Source: Paraburkholderia aromaticivorans
GTDB lineage: Bacteria; Pseudomonadota; Gammaproteobacteria; Burkholderiales; Burkholderiaceae
Assembly: GCF_002278075.1 (NCBI RefSeq)
Contig: NZ_CP022989.1
Coordinates: 1,302,001 to 1,366,000, forward strand
DNA length: 64,000 nucleotides
Reading direction: 5' to 3'
Shown: one piece after another, positions 44,228 through 51,486 of the stretch
How the letters are laid out: the number at the start of each line of letters is the position of its first letter
How positions within the stretch are numbered: the first letter of the stretch is position 1
Notes under the pieces: generated by a model
Seen by the model: only the letters and a program-made list of their open reading frames with translations
Databases searched by the model: none
What the model was told of the DNA's origin: nothing
Position numbers and translations under genes: made by a program

Positions 44228-45089
44228 GCTCATCTCCGATCAGGCAGAAGGGCTGCGGCGGATGCTGGCTCGCAGCGGCTCGCGCGTGATTGCCGTGACC
44301 GGCGGTTCATCCGGCGCCGGCTGTACGACCACGGTGGTGAACCTCGCCGCCGCGCTGGCGCAGCAGGGCAAGGACGTGCTGGTGATCGACGAATGCCTCG
44401 GCGAGAAGTCGGTGAGCGCGATGCTCGGCGGCGTGCGCGGCGCGGGCAATTTTGCTGCCGTGATGCGCGGCGAGATGACGCTCGACGACGCCGCCGCGCG
44501 GCACGCGCTCGGCTTCTCGGTGCTGGCCGCCTCGCGTCCGAACCGTGAAGGGCATACGGCCGCGGAATTCGGCGTGGTGCTGCGCGGCTCCGCCGACGTC
44601 GTGCTGATCGATGCGCAACTCGATCCGCAAGGCTACCTGTCGGCGCTCGCGAAACAGGCGCACGACGTGATGATCGTCACGCGCATGGCCGCGCAGGCGA
44701 TCACCGACGCGTACGCGTGCGTGAAGCGCCTGCACTACGCGCATGCAATCGCGCAGTTCCGCGTGCTGGTGAATTACGTGCAGAGCGTCAACGATGCGCA
44801 CACCGCATTTGCGAACCTGGCCGGTGTGGCCGGGCGCTACCTGACGGTTGCGCTGGAAGACGCCGGTTGTATTGCCGCCGATGCGCGGATGGCGCGGGCC
44901 CTGGAGTTGTCGCGTTGTGTCGTCGATGCATTCCCGTCGACACCGGCTGCGCGCGACTACCGGCATCTCGCCGCCGAATTGCAGTACTGGCCGATGCGGT
45001 CAGCGATGTCGTCGCAAACGCCCAGGATGGCGCCTGCGACAGTTACAGCGGCGCAACACGCCGACCAACCGTCTGCGCAGCACGCCTGA
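44220..45089 (+). CDS. flhG: MinD-like flagellar number regulator FlhG with an altered P-loop
   Basis: A 289-residue MinD/ParA-fold protein. The N-terminal FlhF-activating helix DQAEGLR (residues 7-13) is intact. The P-loop reads VTGGSSGAGCTTT, so the signature Lys is Ser30 and the Walker-A Lys is Cys35; Walker B is VVLIDAQLD. TTG start, overlapping flhF by 8 nt. FlhG normally limits flagellar number by acting on FlhF and the flagellar regulator; the lost lysines suggest it cannot work as a normal ATPase. Also known as FleN/YlxH. Confidence 0.9.
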   Translation: MDKLISDQAEGLRRMLARSGSRVIAVTGGSSGAGCTTTVVNLAAALAQQGKDVLVIDECLGEKSVSAMLGGVRGAGNFAAVMRGEMTLDDAAARHALGFSVLAASRPNREGHTAAEFGVVLRGSADVVLIDAQLDPQGYLSALAKQAHDVMIVTRMAAQAITDAYACVKRLHYAHAIAQFRVLVNYVQSVNDAHTAFANLAGVAGRYLTVALEDAGCIAADARMARALELSRCVVDAFPSTPAARDYRHLAAELQYWPMRSAMSSQTPRMAPATVTAAQHADQPSAQHA

Positions 45090-45117
45090 GAGGCGGCACA
45101 AGGACAAGGGGAGCACG

Positions 45118-45852
45118 ATGTATAACGCTCAGGGAAAGATTTCCCAAGCCGAAGTTCTGACCAAGTACGCACCGCTCGTGCGTCGCCTCGGCTTGCAGCT
45201 CGTTGCCAAGATGCCGGCGAGCGTCGATCTCGACGATCTGATCCAGGCCGGCATGATCGGACTGCTGGACGCGGCGAGCCGCTACAAGGAAGATCAGGGC
45301 GCGCAGTTCGAAACCTACGCCAGCCAGCGGATTCGCGGCGCGATGCTCGACGAATTGCGCAGCAACGACTGGTTGCCGCGCAGCTTGCGGCGTACCTCGC
45401 GAGAAGTGGAAACGGCCGTGCACAAGGTGGAGCAGAATCTGGGCCGCTCGGCGAGCGAAACGGAGATTGCCGAGCATCTGCAAATGCCGCTCGATGAATA
45501 TCAGTCGATGCTGCAGGATCTGCACGGCAGCCAGTTGATCTACTACGAAGACTTCGACCGTTCGGCGGACGACGAGCCGTTCCTCGACCGCTACTGCGTC
45601 GATCACTCGGACCCGCTGTCGGCGCTGCTCGACGACAGCCTGCGCTCGGCGCTGGTGGAGGCGATCGACCGCCTGCCGGAGCGCGAGAAGCTGCTGATGT
45701 CGCTGTATTACGAACGGGGCATGAACCTGCGCGAAATCGGCGCGGTAATGGAGGTGAGCGAGTCGCGGGTCTGCCAGTTGCACAGCCAGGCCGTGGCCCG
45801 TTTGCGCACGCGCTTGCGCGAGATGGCCTGGGCGAACGCCGAGGCGACCTGA
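45118..45852 (+). CDS. fliA: RNA polymerase sigma factor FliA (sigma-28)
   Basis: A 244-residue sigma factor: region 2 VDLDDLIQAGMIGLLDAASRYKEDQGAQFETYASQRIRGAMLDELR, region 3, and region 4 LPEREKLLMSLYYERGMNLREIGAVMEVSESRVCQLHSQAVARLR. It reads class III flagellar promoters, five of which are visible in this window, and is held by FlgM until hook completion. AGGGGAG precedes the ATG. Confidence 0.97.
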   Translation: MYNAQGKISQAEVLTKYAPLVRRLGLQLVAKMPASVDLDDLIQAGMIGLLDAASRYKEDQGAQFETYASQRIRGAMLDELRSNDWLPRSLRRTSREVETAVHKVEQNLGRSASETEIAEHLQMPLDEYQSMLQDLHGSQLIYYEDFDRSADDEPFLDRYCVDHSDPLSALLDDSLRSALVEAIDRLPEREKLLMSLYYERGMNLREIGAVMEVSESRVCQLHSQAVARLRTRLREMAWANAEAT

Positions 45853-45932
45853 TTCGACCTGATGCGCGGGTTCAGTGTTTCAACGCGCGAGCAGATCACC
45901 GTTTGAGCGGCGGCCCTGAACCTCCGCCCGCT

Positions 45933-46343
45933 TCATGCCTCTGCCATTTCATGTTCCGCGGCGAGTGCCAGGAAGGCCGAGCGCGACATGCCGCGTGTCT
46001 GGGCGTAAGTGTCGATCTCCTGCACCAGCGCCTCGGGCAGCGAGATATTGATACGCACCGCCTTCTTCAAGGCGGGAATATTCCGGGTGGCGACGAATCC
46101 CCATGCGAAACCGGTGTACTCGGGATTGCGCTGATGCTCGGGGAGCGTGAGTCGCGTGGGAATGGGCAAGCCTTCGTCGAGCAGTACGTCCAGATGTGCC
46201 TCGATGGCTTCTTTCGCATTCGCATAGGCTTCTTCCAACGTGTCGCCTGCCGCGTAGCAGCCCGGAATGTCGGGCACGACAACGCCGAACGCGTGATCCG
46301 CGTCGCCCGATTCAATCGCGATCGGGAAAATCAGATTTTTCAT
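45933..46343 (-). CDS. hicB: HicB antitoxin
   Basis: A 136-residue HicB: N-terminal partial RNase H-like fold (GVVVPDIPGCYAAGDTLEEAYANAKEAIEAHL) and a C-terminal ribbon-helix-helix domain (KAVRINISLPEALVQEIDTYAQTRGMSRSAFLALA) for operator binding. It neutralises HicA and represses the operon. The ATG overlaps the hicA TGA by 4 nt. Confidence 0.92.
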   Translation of the reverse strand: MKNLIFPIAIESGDADHAFGVVVPDIPGCYAAGDTLEEAYANAKEAIEAHLDVLLDEGLPIPTRLTLPEHQRNPEYTGFAWGFVATRNIPALKKAVRINISLPEALVQEIDTYAQTRGMSRSAFLALAAEHEMAEA

Positions 46344-46522
46344 TTCAGACCCGCCTGTTTCAGGATGCTGTTCAATGTGCCGGGCGGAAGGTTTTGCTTC
46401 GGGTGCGGGATGGTCACGAGACCGCCTCTTGCCGCGTGACGGAAATGATGGTGGCTGCCCGAAATGCGGATCAGCCGCCAACCAGCCGCTTGAATCAATT
46501 TGACGACCTCGGCACTTGTCAT
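46340..46522 (-). CDS. hicA: HicA toxin (mRNA interferase)
   Basis: A 60-residue dsRBD-like HicA: VVKLIQAAGWRLIRISGSHHHFRH (catalytic His in the GSHHHF motif), GLVTIPHPKQNLPPGTL. It cleaves mRNA when free of HicB. AAGGAG precedes the ATG. The gene pair lies on the strand opposite to fliA, between fliA and flgN. Confidence 0.92.
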   Translation of the reverse strand: MTSAEVVKLIQAAGWRLIRISGSHHHFRHAARGGLVTIPHPKQNLPPGTLNSILKQAGLK

Positions 46523-46739
46523 AACTGCGCTCCTTGAATCATACACACGATTACACAACCTCGCTAGTGGATAGCACTCCGCTGATGCTCGTCCCGACAG
46601 CCTCGAAAAAAGCCGGGGACGGCGGAGCAACTCAGTAAGGGGGAACCGTGATTTCAACGCGGCCGGGCAGTTCGCGCCACCTGGCCGTATGGCTAACGCG
46701 TGCAGCGGGAGCGAGGCGCGTATATAGAGGAAAGACCCG

Positions 46740-46771
46740 AAAAGCAAAAGGGCTCGTCAAAGACGAGCCCT
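46740..46771 (-). terminator. Rho-independent terminator of flgMN
   Basis: A 10-bp stem AGGGCTCGTC / GACGAGCCCT with an AAA/TTT loop; on the minus strand it is followed by TTTTGCTTTT. It lies about 70 nt beyond the flgN stop. Confidence 0.88.
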
Positions 46772-46843
46772 CGGACTGCTGATTTCAAATTACCCGTTTC
46801 GACCGGACCCGTGCGTCAGGTCGTGTGTGCCGAGCGAAGATTT

Positions 46844-47290
46844 TTACGCGGCGGGACGCGCCGGAATCCGGCCATCCGGACCATAAAAGCCGACCTTCTG
46901 CGGCACGGCCACCTGCAGCGCCGTCAGTGCGCGCTGGTTATAGTCCATCCGCACGCGGATCAGTTCACCGTTGCTGGTGTTGCACCGCCGCGCGCGTTCG
47001 GCGGCCTTTTGCAGCAGCGACCATTGTTCGGCGACTCGCGCGTCGGCGCTGGCCGCGAGCTCCATGCCGGCCCAGCCGGCCGGCATGCCCATCTCAGCAA
47101 GCAGCCCGTCACGCGTGGTTTCGAGTCTGGCGAGCACGCCGATCAGCTCGGTTTTCTGCTCGACGATTGGCGGCAGCAACTCCAGCGGCGACAAGGCGGT
47201 CAGTGCCTTGGTCTCGAGCGTCAGAATCGAAGCAAATGCCTCGACGGCCGAATACTCTTCGATGAGGGTGGCAAGCAGGGCGTCTTTCAT
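46844..47290 (-). CDS. flgN: Flagellar export chaperone FlgN
   Basis: A 148-residue helical protein (EYSAVEAFASILTLETKALTAL, ELIGVLARLETTRDGLLAEMG, RIRVDYNQRALTALQ-like core MDYNQRALTALQVA) typical of FlgN, the chaperone of FlgK and FlgL. It is 94 nt downstream of flgM and shares its transcript. Confidence 0.88.
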   Translation of the reverse strand: MKDALLATLIEEYSAVEAFASILTLETKALTALSPLELLPPIVEQKTELIGVLARLETTRDGLLAEMGMPAGWAGMELAASADARVAEQWSLLQKAAERARRCNTSNGELIRVRMDYNQRALTALQVAVPQKVGFYGPDGRIPARPAA

Positions 47291-47384
47291 CTCAACAACT
47301 CGCTGAACACGGCGGCTCGCGCATGTTTCGCGAGCCGGGTTGGTCGAACGCCGCCCGGCACTTCACCGTATTTCGATGCGTCGA

Positions 47385-47738
47385 TCAGTTGCCGGTCGAC
47401 GAGGTTTTGCTTTTCAACAGTTCGCGCGCGGTGTTCAGCACGCCGTCGGCGATCTTGCCGGAATCGATCTTCAGCGAGCCGTCCTTGATGGCCTGCTTGA
47501 TCGACTCGACGTGCGCCGTGTCGATGTCGGCCGAGCCGGACGCCGCGAGGCTGCGCAGATGCTGCGACAGACCCGACAGGCTGACGCTGGCGTCGCCCGA
47601 ACCGCTGGTGGTGGCCGGCGAGCTCGTGCCCGCGCTCTGCGCGTTGCTGTTCGCCGTCGTCGCATCGCTTTGCTGCGAGCGGGACAGGGCGTCTTTCAAC
47701 GTCGGCAGATTCGAATTGGTTGTGGAATCGACTTTCAC
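47385..47738 (-). CDS. flgM: Anti-sigma-28 factor FlgM
   Basis: A 117-residue FlgM: disordered Ser/Thr/Ala-rich N-terminal half, then the FliA-binding C-terminal part DIDTAHVESIKQAIKDGSLKIDSGKIADGVLNTARELL. GTG start at 47738 with AGGAAG upstream. Made from a FliA promoter, so it forms a feedback loop on class III genes. Exported through the completed hook. Confidence 0.93.
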   Translation of the reverse strand: MKVDSTTNSNLPTLKDALSRSQQSDATTANSNAQSAGTSSPATTSGSGDASVSLSGLSQHLRSLAASGSADIDTAHVESIKQAIKDGSLKIDSGKIADGVLNTARELLKSKTSSTGN

Positions 47739-47766
47739 GATTGGCTTCCTGAACGATTTGATCCTT

Positions 47767-47794
47767 ATAACGGCTACCGCTGATCAAAACTTTA
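47767..47794 (-). promoter_or_regulatory. FliA (sigma-28) promoter of flgM
   Basis: On the minus strand TAAAGTTT (47794-47787), a 12-nt spacer, GCCGTTAT (47774-47767). The -35 is a perfect match; the spacer is one longer than in the other boxes (AGCCGTTA would restore 11). It lies 29 nt upstream of the flgM GTG. Confidence 0.78.
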
Positions 47795-47939
47795 GCGCAA
47801 TCGCTGCGGGCGTTACCTTTCCTTACATATCGAATCAAGCCTCTGGCCGGCCTGATCGGGGTGCCGTTCGCCGTGCCGCCAGCGCAAGCCGGGCCGGGCG
47901 TTGGGCGATCAACCGGCACGATCAACGCCGCCGCGCGGT

Positions 47940-49460
47940 TCACAGTTGAATCTCCACGGTCGCGCCGTCTTTCACGATGCCGGAAATGATCTGGCCGTTG
48001 GCGGTCTTGACCCGCACCTGCTGGCCGGGCGACGCGTTGTTCATCGCGCTGCCTTCGGCCGAAATCGCGAAACCGTCGCCGGCCGCGACGACCCGCACCG
48101 TTTGCCCGATCGACACCGCCGACGCGCTTTTCAGCATGTCACGGCGCAGCGGCATGCCGCCGGCCACACGCGTGAGCGTGACCGAGCCGACTGCCTGCGA
48201 CGGATCCGTGACGATGGCCTGCGGCAAGCCGGTCAGATCGCCGTCGCGGGCGACGAGGTCGGCGGCAGTGAGCACTTCGCCGGGCGCCATTGCGCGGGCA
48301 GCGAGATAGTAGGTGGCGTGCAGCGCGATACGCGCCTGCAGATAGATGGTCCACGGACGCTCGCCCGCGCAGCGCACGCCGACGGTCATGCGGCCCCACA
48401 GGCGTGCGCCGCTCGGCATGAACGGCTCGAGTGTCGTGCAAGCCGCGAGCCCGCGCGGAAACGCGGGCGCCACGGTGATGTCGACCTTGCCGGGCAAGCC
48501 GGTGGATTGCTGCTGCAGGAACGCGAGTGCGGCGCTGCGAATCGCTTCCGGGTCTTGCTGGCCGGGCAGCGGCGCAGCCGGCGCAAGCGTTGCGGGACGC
48601 AGATTCTGCTGCGCGACGGCGGGTGCGACTGACCGGGTCGCCGACGCACGCGCCATCGCGGCCGGCGCCGGCACGGCGGCCGGCGCCGCAGGCGCAGCCT
48701 GAGCGGCAACCGCCCTGGTCGCGACCGGCTTGCCGTTCGCGCCGAACTGCGGCGGCTCACCGCGCGAAGCCAGGCTGTCGAAGCCTGCCGCCGCGGATGC
48801 CCCGGCGGCGGCGCTGAGCGGCGCGTTCGCGGCGACTGGCTGAACGCCCGCGGCTGGCCGTGCACCGGTCGACTTCGGCGCGGGCGTCACCACGACCGGC
48901 ACGACCTGACGCGATCCCGGTGCGAGATTGACTCTTGCAACAGCATCCGCCCCATTGGCGCTACCCGGCGCGGGAATCGTCACGACACCGCTGGCGTCGG
49001 GCTTGAAGTTGGTGCGGATCATTTGCGGCGCGGCCGGCGGTTCGCCCGCGCCCGGAATGACGATCGAGCCGCTCGCATTGGCGGCACGTGTAAATGAATC
49101 GGCGTCGCGAGCCGTCGGACCCGGCGTGAGCGATTGCGCGGTGGCGGCCGCCAGCGTGGCGGCGGAGCCGGCGCGCTTCGCGGGCGCCGCCTGCATGTGC
49201 TCGGCCAGGTCGGCGAGCGCGGCCGGATTCTTTTCGCCGGGCCCGGGAATCACGATCGGGCCACCCGCTTCCTGAGCCTGGCTGCTGGCCGGCAGAAGCA
49301 CGATGCCGCCCGCGACCCACACCGTGAGGCTCACGACGAGGCGAGTCAGAAGACGCGAGACCGCGCGCGAAGCGCGCCGTGCGGCGCGAGCGCCCGCACC
49401 CACGCGATGCGCCGCCGCGCGGTCTGCGCGGTGCGTCGGATCGAAGGTGGGCTGGTCCAT
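47940..49460 (-). CDS. flgA: Flagellar P-ring chaperone FlgA with a long N-terminal extension
   Basis: A 506-residue protein, more than twice the enteric FlgA (about 220). A membrane-spanning signal at about 40-60, then an Ala/Pro/Gly-rich extension with three IPxPG-type repeats (about 68, 132 and 159), and a C-terminal FlgA/SAF domain (LPGKVDITVAPAFPRGLAAC, APGEVLTAADLVARDGDLTGLP, ending with a ChapFlgA/SAF motif TVEIQL). It assists P-ring FlgI assembly in the periplasm. GGAG precedes the ATG at 49460. Confidence 0.9.
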   Translation of the reverse strand: MDQPTFDPTHRADRAAAHRVGAGARAARRASRAVSRLLTRLVVSLTVWVAGGIVLLPASSQAQEAGGPIVIPGPGEKNPAALADLAEHMQAAPAKRAGSAATLAAATAQSLTPGPTARDADSFTRAANASGSIVIPGAGEPPAAPQMIRTNFKPDASGVVTIPAPGSANGADAVARVNLAPGSRQVVPVVVTPAPKSTGARPAAGVQPVAANAPLSAAAGASAAAGFDSLASRGEPPQFGANGKPVATRAVAAQAAPAAPAAVPAPAAMARASATRSVAPAVAQQNLRPATLAPAAPLPGQQDPEAIRSAALAFLQQQSTGLPGKVDITVAPAFPRGLAACTTLEPFMPSGARLWGRMTVGVRCAGERPWTIYLQARIALHATYYLAARAMAPGEVLTAADLVARDGDLTGLPQAIVTDPSQAVGSVTLTRVAGGMPLRRDMLKSASAVSIGQTVRVVAAGDGFAISAEGSAMNNASPGQQVRVKTANGQIISGIVKDGATVEIQL

Positions 49461-49535
49461 CGTGTTTCTCCATCGAATGCATCGGTACGCCTTGCATTCT
49501 AGTGAGCGCCCTCTTTGCGCAAACGTTGAATAGAA

Positions 49536-49588
49536 GCCCCCTTTCCCGGTTATTCGTCCGATTGCCGCTTGCGTTCGGCCCATAAGAT
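49536..49588 (+). promoter_or_regulatory. Class II-type (FlhDC-dependent) flgB promoter
   Basis: GCCCCCTTTCCCGG, TTATTCGTCCGATTG (TTAT at 49550-49553) and TAAGAT (49583-49588). It shares the layout of the flhB and flhF promoters with a one-base insertion after TTATTCG. The divergent arrangement could also serve flgA. A partly inverted AACGTTGAATAGAAG lies just upstream. Confidence 0.55.
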
Positions 49589-49677
49589 GCACCTCATGCA
49601 AAAAGGTCTTCCCGCCTGGTGCCGCTCTCTCGGGAGGCACGCATGGGAAGCCTCGGGAACGTTCTCCGGAGATTCAT

Positions 49678-50172
49678 ATGCTGGACAAACTCGATGCCGA
49701 ATTCGCCTTTGGCCGTGAAGCGCTCGATGTGCGTGCCTACCGGCAGGAGCTGCTGTCGTCGAATATCGCCAACGCCGATACCCCCGGGTACAAGGCGCGC
49801 GACGTCGACTTCGCCTCGTCGCTCGCCGGCGCGCTGAAGAAGGCCGGCGGCGGCGCCGGGACCGCCGCGTCGAACAACTCGACGCTGGTCATGACCCAGC
49901 CCGCGGGTGTAACGAACGGCATGTCGATGGCCTCGACCGCGCCGGGCCATATGGCCGGCAAATCGACGCTGACGGCGACCGGCGGCACGTCGGACGACTA
50001 CGGCAATCTGCAATACCGCGTGCCGACGCAACCCGCGCTCGACGGCAATACGGTGGACATCGACACCGAGCGGGTGCAGTTCGCGGATAACACGCTGCAC
50101 TTCGAATCGGGCATGACGGTGCTGTCCAGCCAGATCAAAACGATGCTGTCGGCGATCCAGTCGGGCTCGTAA
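49678..50172 (+). CDS. flgB: Flagellar basal-body rod protein FlgB
   Basis: A 164-residue rod protein with the N-terminal Flg_bb_rod motif SSNIANADTPGYKARDVDF and a C-terminal segment FADNTLHFESGMTVLSSQIKTM. Proximal rod. Starts the plus-strand flgBCDEFGHIJ operon; GGAG is 6-9 nt from the ATG. Confidence 0.95.
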   Translation: MLDKLDAEFAFGREALDVRAYRQELLSSNIANADTPGYKARDVDFASSLAGALKKAGGGAGTAASNNSTLVMTQPAGVTNGMSMASTAPGHMAGKSTLTATGGTSDDYGNLQYRVPTQPALDGNTVDIDTERVQFADNTLHFESGMTVLSSQIKTMLSAIQSGS

Positions 50173-50284
50173 GAAGCCACGGCGACAGACTCAGCAGTAC
50201 GCAAGAACAATCGCTACGGGAATTAACGAAAGCCGGCGCAAACCGTGCAACTGCGTTGCATGAGATCGGAGAGGTCAGGAAAAC

Positions 50285-50710
50285 ATGCCATCTTTAATGA
50301 ACATCTTTGGTGTTGCGGGCTCCGCGATGTCGGCGCAGTCGCAGCGGCTCAACGTGACGGCGTCGAATCTCGCCAACGCGGACAGCACGACCGGCCCGGA
50401 CGGCCAGCCGTACAAGGCCAAGCAGGTCGTGTTCGCGGTCAGCCCGCTCGGCGGCGCGCGCACGGCTTCCGGCCAGCAGGTCGGCGGCGTGCAGGTCACC
50501 GGCGTGGTCGACGACCCGACGCCGATGAAGACCGCCTACGACCCTGGCAATCCGGCCGCGAATGCGGAGGGCTACGTCACGTTGCCGAACGTCGATCCGG
50601 TGCAGGAAATGGTCAACATGATTTCGGCCTCGCGCTCGTATCAGGCCAACGTGGAGACCTTGAACACCGCCAAGACATTGATGCTGAAAACGCTCACGAT
50701 CGGAACCTGA
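50285..50710 (+). CDS. flgC: Flagellar basal-body rod protein FlgC
   Basis: A 141-residue rod protein: N-terminal [31 protein letters not shown] and C-terminal [36 protein letters not shown], both FlgC hallmarks. AGGAAAAC precedes the ATG. Confidence 0.95.
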   Translation: MPSLMNIFGVAGSAMSAQSQRLNVTASNLANADSTTGPDGQPYKAKQVVFAVSPLGGARTASGQQVGGVQVTGVVDDPTPMKTAYDPGNPAANAEGYVTLPNVDPVQEMVNMISASRSYQANVETLNTAKTLMLKTLTIGT

Positions 50711-50720
50711 GGAGAGCAGC

Positions 50721-51443
50721 TTGACCACCAACACCACCATCGGCGGCAGCGGCACGACCGTGTCGCAAACGCTGCTCGATACGATGAACGGCACGAAGAG
50801 CGCCTCGAGTTCCACGAGTTCGACGGGCAGCACCTCGGGCACGTCCGCGACGGATCTGCAGAACACTTTCCTGCAACTGCTCGTCGCGCAGTTGAAGAAC
50901 CAGGACCCGACCAATCCGATGGACAGCTCGCAGATGACCTCGCAGCTGGCGCAGATCAACACGGTCTCGGGCATCAGTCAGTTGAACACGACGCTCAGCT
51001 CGCTCGCCACGCAGATGTCGGCGGGCCAGCAGTCGCAAGCCGCGCTGCTGATCGGCTCGACCGTGCTCGCGCCGGGCAGCTCGGTGTCGGTCGCGAGCGG
51101 CAAGGCCGGCGCGTTCGGCGTGCAGCTTGCCAACGCGGTGGGCGATCTGCAGGTCGTCGTGAAGAACTCGGCCGGCCAGATCGTCAACACCATCGACCTC
51201 GGCAAGCAGTCGGCCGGCACGATTCCGGTGGGCTGGACGCCGACCGATACGGCCGGCAACACGCTGCCGGACGGCACCTACACGATCAGCGCGGTCGGCA
51301 CGATCAACGGTCAGCAGGCCACGGCCAGCACGCTCACGGGCGCCACGGTGCAAAGCGTCGTCATGCAGACCAATGGCACGCCGGGCCTCGTGCTCTCGAA
51401 CGGCTCGACGGTCGGCTTGACCAGCGTCGCCGCCATCCTCTGA
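50721..51443 (+). CDS. flgD: Flagellar hook-capping protein FlgD
   Basis: A 240-residue protein: Ser/Thr-rich N-terminus, ATDLQNTFLQLLVAQLKNQDPTNPMDSSQMTSQLAQINTVSGISQL (FlgD core), then Ig/Tudor-like domain ending with a SVVMQTNGTPGLVLSNGSTVGL tail. TTG start after GGAGAG. It caps the growing hook. Confidence 0.94.
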   Translation: MTTNTTIGGSGTTVSQTLLDTMNGTKSASSSTSSTGSTSGTSATDLQNTFLQLLVAQLKNQDPTNPMDSSQMTSQLAQINTVSGISQLNTTLSSLATQMSAGQQSQAALLIGSTVLAPGSSVSVASGKAGAFGVQLANAVGDLQVVVKNSAGQIVNTIDLGKQSAGTIPVGWTPTDTAGNTLPDGTYTISAVGTINGQQATASTLTGATVQSVVMQTNGTPGLVLSNGSTVGLTSVAAIL

Positions 51444-51486
51444 TTCAGATTCAGTCAGTCACGACTTTCCAGATACGGAGACCGTC

